From Cristatella mucedo (lineage: Eukaryota; Bryozoa; Phylactolaemata; Cristatellidae), in contig WPIO01000043.1 in assembly GCA_009760855.2 (NCBI GenBank), positions 3,057,501-3,121,500 of the forward strand: 64,000 nucleotides of DNA, in the 5' to 3' direction. Below the pieces are notes generated by a model that saw only the letters and a list, made by a program, of their open reading frames with translations, was not told the origin of the DNA and did no database searches. Each line of letters begins with the position of its first letter. Position 1 is the stretch's first letter. The translations under genes and the position numbers were made by a program. Of the stretch, positions 56,516-64,000 are shown one piece after another.

Positions 56516-57480
56516 ATTGACATTGGCTGGTCTGTCGACCCTTTAGTCCCGGCTAGCAATTTAAGAATAGGGCAGCGCTTGCCCTGTAGGTCGCTGTCGC
56601 CGCCAGCCGTCCTAGAGTTGCTGGACGGTTTCCGTGAGAAAAAAAGAAGTGGGTGAAGAGCACCTGCGTTCTTGAGCTGCGAGCGAGCAGGGGACTCGGA
56701 GGTCATTGAGAAGATTGATATTGGCTGGGTTGTCAACCCCATTGTCCCGGCTAGTTATGTATATATAGGGCGACGCTCGCTCGCGGGTCCTTCTTCGTCT
56801 TCGGCTCCGACTCGACGCCGTTGCCGGTAGTTGCCGGACTCGTGTCTCTAAAAGCGAGGGAGGAGGGCGGGATGTTCATCGGCGATTGAGGGACAGGACG
56901 AGAGAGCACCAGGAGGATTCGGTGAACTCCACCGAATACGGTCGTATCACGTTCGAGCTCGCATTTTTTGGTTTCTTCTGTGTTTTGTGTGTGTGCGCGT
57001 GCACGTGGTCTCGCCAAGAGTGCTTAGTGTAGTGTGCGAGGTGTTCCTGCCGTAAGGTGGAAGCGGAGCCCTAGTTCTCCAGTCAGGGTCTAGGCTCCGG
57101 TTCGGGCTCCTCATCTCGTTTGGGTCGTTCCCCACAATAGACCTAGGTAGCCTAAGTGCGGGGACGCATTCCCTCCACAAGAGTGTTTGTGCTGATGAGA
57201 GTGTGTGAGGAGTGTGGAGATAAAACTGATCTAGACGCGCAGCGACTTTGTGCGCTTGCGAATAAAGCTCAGTAAAATCCCGAATTTGTGTGTCTCGCTT
57301 TCCAATTCACGGCGCGGACTCAAGACCCCCTTTAGTAACGGTAAGCAAGTTGGCGCCAGAAACGCTCGTTTCGTGGCGGCCTGCTTATTGCGCGTAGGCG
57401 CGCACCGACCGGCATTAGGCGGTAGGTCACGCCGCTAGGTAATCGGCAGGTTACGCCTACTCCGCCGAGCCTTCGGCGTT
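56516..57480 (+). repeat. LTR-like repeat, copy B, with primer-binding-site-like sequence
   Basis: Features in order: a 75-bp direct repeat (56516-56590 and 56714-56790), a TATA box (tatgtatatatagg, about 56755), body shared with copy A from 56858, AATAAA at 57261-57266, and TGGCGCCAGAAACGC at 57351-57365, which resembles a retrotransposon primer-binding site. No gag or pol frame follows. Confidence 0.6.
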
Positions 57481-57489
57481 ACACATAGA

Positions 57490-59200
57490 GCGCTCTAACG
57501 TGCGTTCGCGTTCGTTGCAGAATTCTTCCGAAAACCGAATTTCTTGCGAACATCGTATACGGAAAGGATACAGCTAAGACCTGTTAACAGTTGCGCGTAG
57601 TGTTCCCATGCTGCTAGGGGTATGAAAAACAACATGGCGGCGATACCTCGGCTGCACTTTAACGTCTCGGCCAAACCAGGGTTCAATACTTCCTTATTAA
57701 GTCTGGTTTAGACGGCGAGTCTTACTTCGTAACTGCTTTCTGCCCGCCCGAGTCTTCGGTGTATATGTCACCAATACCGTGCTGGTTATTATTACTTTAT
57801 TCATTAGTTTTTATTATCTTGCTAGTTTTTATTGCTCACTTCAAAAGGAAGTTAGAGCTGCCTAGGGTCTTCTGCAGCCGTGCTTATGAGGCTGCTAAAT
57901 CAACTGACCTTTACTTGTACAACTAACTGCCTTACAAATCGAAGCCCAAAGTATAACTGGCTGGCTTAACTACTCGAAGTGAACATTAAACAGGGCGCTA
58001 CATTCGGTTTCTGTATTCATAATAATTCACGAATCACTAATAACCTCCAATGGTATCATAATATTACCCACGTAGCATTCGTACGTTTAACTTTGTCAGC
58101 AAGTTATCAAATCAAGCGTATTCTTTAGTGTGAACACGGCAGAAACCGAATAGAAAGCCGGACGCCAGCACGAACAGAGGAAGTCGTGAACTTTATAAAA
58201 ATTCTGTGTATGAGACCAATCCGTCATTGGTAGCAAGTTTGAGGCTTTGGGACCGTTGGAGCTGAAGTTAGGACCTCTAAAAAAGCAGTACGTTTAGTAC
58301 GTTCCCATCTATTGCATTCAGGTAGCTCTGCCTAGGTCCTGACTAAGCGTGAATGTGTCAAGGGAGCTCGATAACAGCTGCGAATGAGTCACGGCAGTAA
58401 GCTAAAGCCAGTGTGCTCTAGCTTGGACAGCTGTTCGATAAATGATATCTGACATAGGTAAGAAATTAATGATGGAGCAATACCTACTTGAATGACTGAC
58501 CACACATTCAGTTTTAATCCACTTCTTTTTTCCTATGTTACATATTTTAAATGAGCAGCTCACTGCCTCGGGACTCGCTGAGGCATAGTATTTCCGTCAC
58601 GGAAAGCAATGCTGCGCCATCTTGTCACTGGACAAAGTGCACCATCTTGCCACGCGAAGCAAGTGAGAAATCTTTCGGCGTGACGGACTTTCTCACTTTA
58701 ATTATCTTTTTAATTATGGAAAAGTCACTTTAGCCATTGTTAAAATTGGCGATTTTATTGACCCACACTCATAGGCAATGCATCGGACGGTATCTATTGC
58801 ATGTCAGCACCAGTCCACTACCAGACCGAGCCTACTTCGCACACACCGCGATGCCTCTCCCTCCAACTCCCTCAGCTGATTTCAAAGAGAACTCTACCTC
58901 CAGCAGTGTGCTTATTGGAGAAGGGTTCATGTTCCTAATTCAACAGGTGACATAGCTTTTGGTCTCTGTCCTGAACCCAATCGAAGAAAAAGAGGCCAGA
59001 CTGAATGCGAAATTCAAAACTAGTCCGGAGGACTCGCGTCATTGTAGACCATGGTAAACGAAAAACCGTAGAAGATCACGGTAAATGACTCCGAACCAAC
59101 ACCCACTCAAGGAACCCACATCATTTACCTACTGGGCACCCATAAACTCCGCTAGTGCTCTGACTGCCGCCCCGGCTAAATGCCGCTTAGCATATAGGTC
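57490..59200. other. No gene seen
   Basis: AT-richer sequence with short frames only. A SINE 2-like tail fragment (tgaggctgctaaatcaactg) lies at about 57885-57905, and a LINE-like reverse fragment may lie at 58190-58350. Confidence 0.3.
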
Positions 59201-59205
59201 ACTCT

Positions 59206-60273
59206 GTAGCCGAGTTGTAGGGGTCAGAGGCTATTTCCCGCCAAGCCCCGCCATACTCTGGCCACCCTGCCGCTCACCATGCTGCTGAGCTAGGGTAAGA
59301 CGAGCGGCCGTCAGGTTAAATATCTTTATAATAACGCATTCGCCAATAACAACAGGGGACAAAACAAGTCTACAAGGAGGGTCCTAAACAAAGTACACTA
59401 TAGCGGCGCAAGACGACGAAGCACGAGCGAACAAGCGTGTTGGTTGGTCAGTCGGCTTCCACAGTCCTGCCGTTGTACCGACTCCGAACATCCGAACTCC
59501 GAATCCAACAGTACGAACGTACACCTTAAAAGATCCGGCTAGCGGAGTAACTGCTTGGCTCGTCGGAGTCGACGTCCACCGCAGTCGAAAGCTTCCGCCG
59601 AAAGACGTCAACACACGGGGAGGGGTCACGAACACGCTACACGGGGAGCTCGGAATATACAAGTCTCAACAACGAGCGTGCTATCCAGCTCCGCTCGGGC
59701 GTAGCGTTGCGTGTTGCCTTTTCGTTGCCTTGCGTTCGTGGCCGCATCACCGGAGCACGCCTGCAACCATCCAGGTGCATAACTCGGCGAGATCGGGAGC
59801 CTCCAACACCACGACTTACTCGGCCAACTTCTGCCATCCAAGAGCCCGGTGACCTTGTTGTGTGCGCCTCTGGCTTCTCGGCCAGCCTTTGACATTCTAT
59901 GGGGGAAGGGATGTTCTGTGAGCCTGCTGCTTCCCGGCCGCTAGTATATGCCCCGCCTGCGGCGGGTGGTTGAACCAAGCAGCCTTTGACGTCAGCATAT
60001 GGCCCACCACAGATGCACTCACCCATCTGTGGTGAGTCAGCCCCAGCTCGTATATGTACCCCGCTGGGGAATGAAGAAGGAGAGTCTCGTTTACCAGTTA
60101 TGTTCGCCCGCTCGTGTCTTCGTGTCACCGCGAGACTCCACTAGCGCGGCTGTAACGTAACAACCTCTCGTCACCGCACATCCGGCCATGCCGTAGGTCC
60201 AACCCCAGCCTAGACGGTAACCCTTACCCTCATTACAGCCGTCCGGTCCCAACCAACCGAACCTAGCCTGGGT
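59206..60273. repeat. Unclassified long dispersed repeat, copy interrupted by a solo LTR
   Basis: Aligns to 53653-54384 on both sides of an inserted 307-bp element. Contains several small indels relative to the other copy. Confidence 0.75.
59856..60162. mobile_element. Solo LTR, 307 bp, with 4-bp target duplication
   Basis: Begins TGTTGTGTGC and ends CGTAACA (TGTT...AACA inverted ends), flanked by ACCT on both sides (59852-59855 and 60163-60166). The empty site is preserved in the related repeat near 54267 (ggtgacctcacgtcaccg). It contains an inverted repeat ccaccacagatg/catctgtggtg. Confidence 0.75.
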
Positions 60274-60279
60274 TCAACC

Positions 60280-60375
60280 CGATCGGTCTCTTTCAGACAA
60301 TGATCAGGCTCTTCTGCCGTTATATAAACGAGGCTACTGAATCAGCTAACCTCCTCTGACTTTAACTTGTAACCA
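60280..60375 (+). mobile_element. SINE 2 tail fragment
   Basis: caggctcttctgccgttata and gaggctactgaatcagctaa match the 3' half of SINE 2. Confidence 0.5.
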
Positions 60376-60787
60376 GACCTAGGGGTAGGCTACTTCCTGT
60401 TAGGCCACTCCCTGCCCTAGCTCCCCAGCCTCCTGCCACGTCGCAGTCCCAGGGCTAGAGCAAGACCGAGGCAAGTTTTGATTCAACATCTTTATAATAA
60501 AACTACAAGCGCCATCAACAACAGGGGAAATACACGGTGCTATTGGGGAACCCGATATACACAAGGCTACCTTAGGTACACCCTAGGTACATCGGACTAC
60601 TGAGAGAGTGCCGTGGGAAACAACGTTAAAAACATTCTCAAAAGCCGGAGGGATCCGCTCGGACCAAAGCAATCCTGAAGGCGGTGGCTGTTATCACGGA
60701 ATACCATCCACTCGCCAGAGGTACGTGTGACTGCTTATCGAAAACTAACAAGCGGACACATCTTAGCTCGCAGAGTTCCCCAGCTCA

Positions 60788-61926
60788 GGAGGAGGATTGC
60801 GAAGCACAATCTAGGCTTTCACTTCTATGTGGATGACACTCAGTTGTACGTTTGCTTTGATCCCTCCCAGCCTTCGAGCACCTCAAATTCTCTCAACTCA
60901 CTAGCTGCATGCATTGATGACATCCGCACATGGATGGCAGCAAATTTTCTAAAACTTAACGATGATAAAACTAACTTACTAGTTATGGGCAAACCCAGTG
61001 TAATCCAGAGATTGGAAAGGATGACTCTCAAAATTGGCTCTGCCAGCATATCTCCTGTCGAATCAGCTCGGAATCTAGGTGTCATATTCCAAAGCGACCT
61101 CTCCTTAGACGACCATATCAGCTCCACAGTCATATCCGCCTATTTTCTGCTTCATAACATTGCTAAAATTCGGGCTTGTTTAGATAAAGATACCACGTCC
61201 AAGTTAGTTCCTGCATTCGTGACATCCCATCTCGACTTCTGCAACTCACTGCTAACTGGCCTACCAGCATGTGCGATCAGGCGATTGCAGCTGGTGCAAA
61301 ACTCTGCAGCTAGGCTTGTCTGTCGTGAGCGTCGCAGTTGCCACATTACTCCACTTCTCGCCGACCTGCACTGGCTACCAGTCAAGCAACGGATTGACTT
61401 CAAGGTTTTGTCGCTCACTTTTAGGTCCCTTCATTCTATGGCTCCAGCCTATCTGTCAGATATACTACCCCATCAGGCCAAGCATCGTACCACCCGCTTC
61501 TCGGAGTCCAACAGTCTAGAAATACCTCATACAAACCTTAAATCCTTTGGAGACCGTGCATTTAGTTCATATGCTCCCAAAGCCTGGAACTCCCTCCCGA
61601 CCTGCGTCAAAACATCCCCTGACCTGACCACATTTAAAAGGAACCTAAAAACACACCTATTTAGGACAGCATTTAGTGGGTCCCTGTGATTCGTCCTTGA
61701 TGTGCTTATGCGTGCTGACACTGTGCATGCTGCCACTAACCACATTTGCATGCTGACCCTGTGCATGTCACCCCTAACCATATTATTCATCTCGTTTGTT
61801 TTTCAAGCATGATTTTACTTACCATTTCAATTGCATTTCACTTTACAGCAAATGTAAAGCGCCTAGAGAGAGATTGAGTTCTCTGAGGGCGCTTTATCAA
61901 GTGAATTATTATTATTATTATTATTA
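60788..61926 (+). mobile_element. LINE family 1, best copy: RT C-terminal half, 3' UTR and (TTA)n
   Basis: The frame is open from upstream of 60790 to the stop at 61687-61689. It encodes NLGFHFYVDDTQLYVCFDPS (RT catalytic box), LKLNDDKTNLLVMG, RRLQLVQNSAARLVCRERRS, LHWLPVKQRIDFKVLSLTFR and KAWNSLPTCVKTSPDLTTFK. The intact frame and high identity to the copy at 1-290 suggest a recent, 5'-truncated insertion. The sequence type is CR1/L2/Jockey-like; I cannot place the clade exactly. Confidence 0.88.
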
Positions 61927-62304
61927 GGAGATGGTACGAACAGGCCACTACAGAGAAACGCAGAATATACACACCATAACAGCGAGCGTACTTAACATTC
62001 ACAGCGTCCGGGCAGTGGGTCTTCGTGGCCTTCTTTGTGGTTGGCCTCATTGCCGGAGACTGCCTGCCATCCGTCATTGGGGATGTAAATACTGAGCGAC
62101 GGGTACATCCCGCGCCGGATTGTACGCCTTAGCTCACGAGTTTCTTCTCAATGCTCGGATTTGTAATCAGTAATTTGTAACCGGATGGCGTAATTGCCAT
62201 CCGGTCTCAAGTCAAAGAAGCAGGCTTGACCCAGGTGGCTGACTTCGAGCTGGTCTTTTCGCATTTCCAATACCCCTGGATGCAGCACTCTGCGTGGCTA
62301 TAAC

Positions 62305-63840
62305 TTTGTAATGTAATGTATCTCCATCTGTAACTCGGCAAAGTCACAAAGACTATGTGGGTGCTGCGCAGGAGAGTTTTGCACAGTGCGCTCGCAGCCT
62401 AAGCGGCTTTCGGTACGCAGTCGGTAGCCAACATCTTTATCTCGCGCAAAGAATTAAAGTGGGAAGCATAGCAGAGTCAGGAGAGCAGTTGAGGTAGTGA
62501 CTTGCACGGAAGTAGCAGCTCAGGACCGCTGGAAAGGATGAACCATAGTCGGCAGCAGGAGAGTAGTTGTCGTTTCGTAAGAGTCGTGGAAGCGACTTCC
62601 AGAGCCTAAGACCTGCAGAGCTAAAGATTCTATAGCCAACTGTCTTCACGCAGAGGAATGGAACAGCTCATTTATTGTCCATACAGGACCTGAAGGCACA
62701 AGGAGGCTGCAACTTGTGCAGCAGTTCAGCTAGATATAAAAAAGCCAAGCCGTAGGGGGCCTAGTGGCTTAGTGTAAGAACTTTGATCTGTATTCGTTGA
62801 TCAACCGGCTGCCATCCTAGCTCATTTAGCAAAGGAGACAGGTCGTCAAACCTCTGGGACTTGAAAGCTAGCCTTGCAGCCATATTCATAGCCAGTTGCA
62901 GTGGCCTGGTTGCTTTTTCCGGCAGCCCAGCTAAAACGAAAGAATAATCAATCCAAGACAGAACTGAGAGGGAGCAAGTTAAATTGTTTGCAGGCCACTG
63001 TGGAAGACAGCTTCTAATCTTGGATAATGATTGGACGTGACGGCTAGCTGCAGAAGCAGTCTTCTGAGTGAAGCTTTTAAAATAAAAGCAGATGTCGAAA
63101 TCGACACCTAAATTTCGAGCACGCGGTGACGGTCGCACGTCACCCATTAGAAGGGCGAAGCATGCTAACTCAGCCACACGCATAGGGCGTTCTATGAGCA
63201 GCCATTGAGTTTTCTCGTCGTTTAGTTTCAAGAAATTTCCGACATCCAGGATCGAATTTCGGCAAGGCAAGCGTCCAGTTTATCAGTATCTGCAGCAGAT
63301 TCCGACGATTTGAATGAAAAATACAGCTGAGTATCATCAGCATAAAAGTGATATCCTATTCCATGGACCTTAAGCACTTTCCCCAAAGTTGAGTATAAAT
63401 GGAGAACAGCAAGGAACCGAGGACGGACCCTTAAGGGTATCCACCTGACCGGTCTCGTGGATGAGGGCTGACATTCACACCACACGGATTGAACACGATC
63501 AGACAAGTACGATTTGAACCACGTCAGTGCCTCGTCTGCCAGACCGATCGTTGTTCTCAATCGTTCAAGTAGGGCATCGTTATCATTGGTATATCGGAGG
63601 CAGGTGATAGATCTAGCAGAGTTAGGGCAGTGACATTTCCGTTATCGTTGCCGCACATAATGCCATATTTAACATGGAAGACAGCAGTTTCAGTGGAGTA
63701 CTGCCTCCTGAACCCAGATTTAGTGCTACCCTTAAAGGCAAAAGTCGAGACACCACATTTAAGAGAGAATTCGGCATGTTGGAAAGCTGCCAGCGATCAA
63801 AACACGTGTATACCTGTGTCAGCTCCATTAAAATTAAAGC
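62305..63840 (-). mobile_element. LINE family 2, longest copy: RT palm to 3' end
   Basis: The reverse strand encodes SGFRRQYSTETAVF and LTLLDLSPASD (RT), [40 protein letters not shown], then LKLNDEKTQWLLI and NMAARLAFKSQRF to the TAATGTAATG tail at 62310. Frameshifts break it into frames of 70-169 codons. Confidence 0.85.
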
Positions 63841-63879
63841 CTACTACTAGCCTACGTTGTGCTACGAGCTTGCATTAGA

Positions 63880-64000
63880 AAGAGGAGGGAGGGTTTTTTC
63901 AATTGTGAAAATAATAAGGAAAAGTAGAGATCCACAGGGTACTCCTTATTTAAGATGCTCTTCGGATGACTGTCACTCGTAAATGTGAATAGTATGGCTT
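63880..64000 (-). mobile_element. Further LINE RT fragment at window end
   Basis: The reverse strand reads GVPCGSLLFLIIFTI, the RT GVPQGS motif. In element order it should lie downstream of the previous fragment, so it belongs to another copy or a rearrangement. Confidence 0.5.

Overview
This is a stretch of animal nuclear genome, apparently an intron-rich invertebrate. Genes are split by GT-AG introns, protein-coding exons are GC-rich and very short compared with introns, and most of the sequence is non-LTR retrotransposon debris, tRNA-derived SINEs and long (CT)n, (TG)n and (TA)n microsatellites. There are no bacterial or organellar signs. I cannot name the phylum from the sequence alone.

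Two real protein-coding genes can be supported, both on the + strand. (1) Positions about 434-5723 hold the 3' part of an unrecognised coiled-coil protein gene: five good exons, two possible small ones, and a stop at 5723. (2) Positions 29612-49580 hold a complete TBK1/IKK-epsilon-family kinase gene. I could close a continuous reading frame over 17 coding exons with compatible phases. It predicts 753 residues: kinase domain, ubiquitin-like domain, coiled-coil scaffold and C-terminal adaptor-binding helix. One intron (intron 3) starts with GC instead of GT.

The rest is layered repeats. LINE family 1 (RT with YVDD, tail ending in (TTA)n) and LINE family 2 (RT with YADD, tail ending in TAATG repeats) each occur many times on both strands. 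A tRNA-derived SINE shares the 3' hairpin of LINE 1, which suggests it is mobilised by that LINE. A second tRNA-like SINE has three copies or part-copies in intron 1 of the kinase gene, and its tail forms the polypyrimidine tract of that intron. The right end (53-61 kb) holds LTR-like repeats, one of them interrupted by a clean 307-bp solo LTR with a 4-bp target duplication. A 213-bp palindromic MITE lies about 100 bp after kinase exon 3.

Regions 11.8-12.6 kb and 15.4-21.3 kb are GC- and CpG-rich with many long but unconvincing open frames; they may contain promoters or 5' untranslated exons. Apart from the gene structures and the element relationships I see no undescribed multi-gene system.
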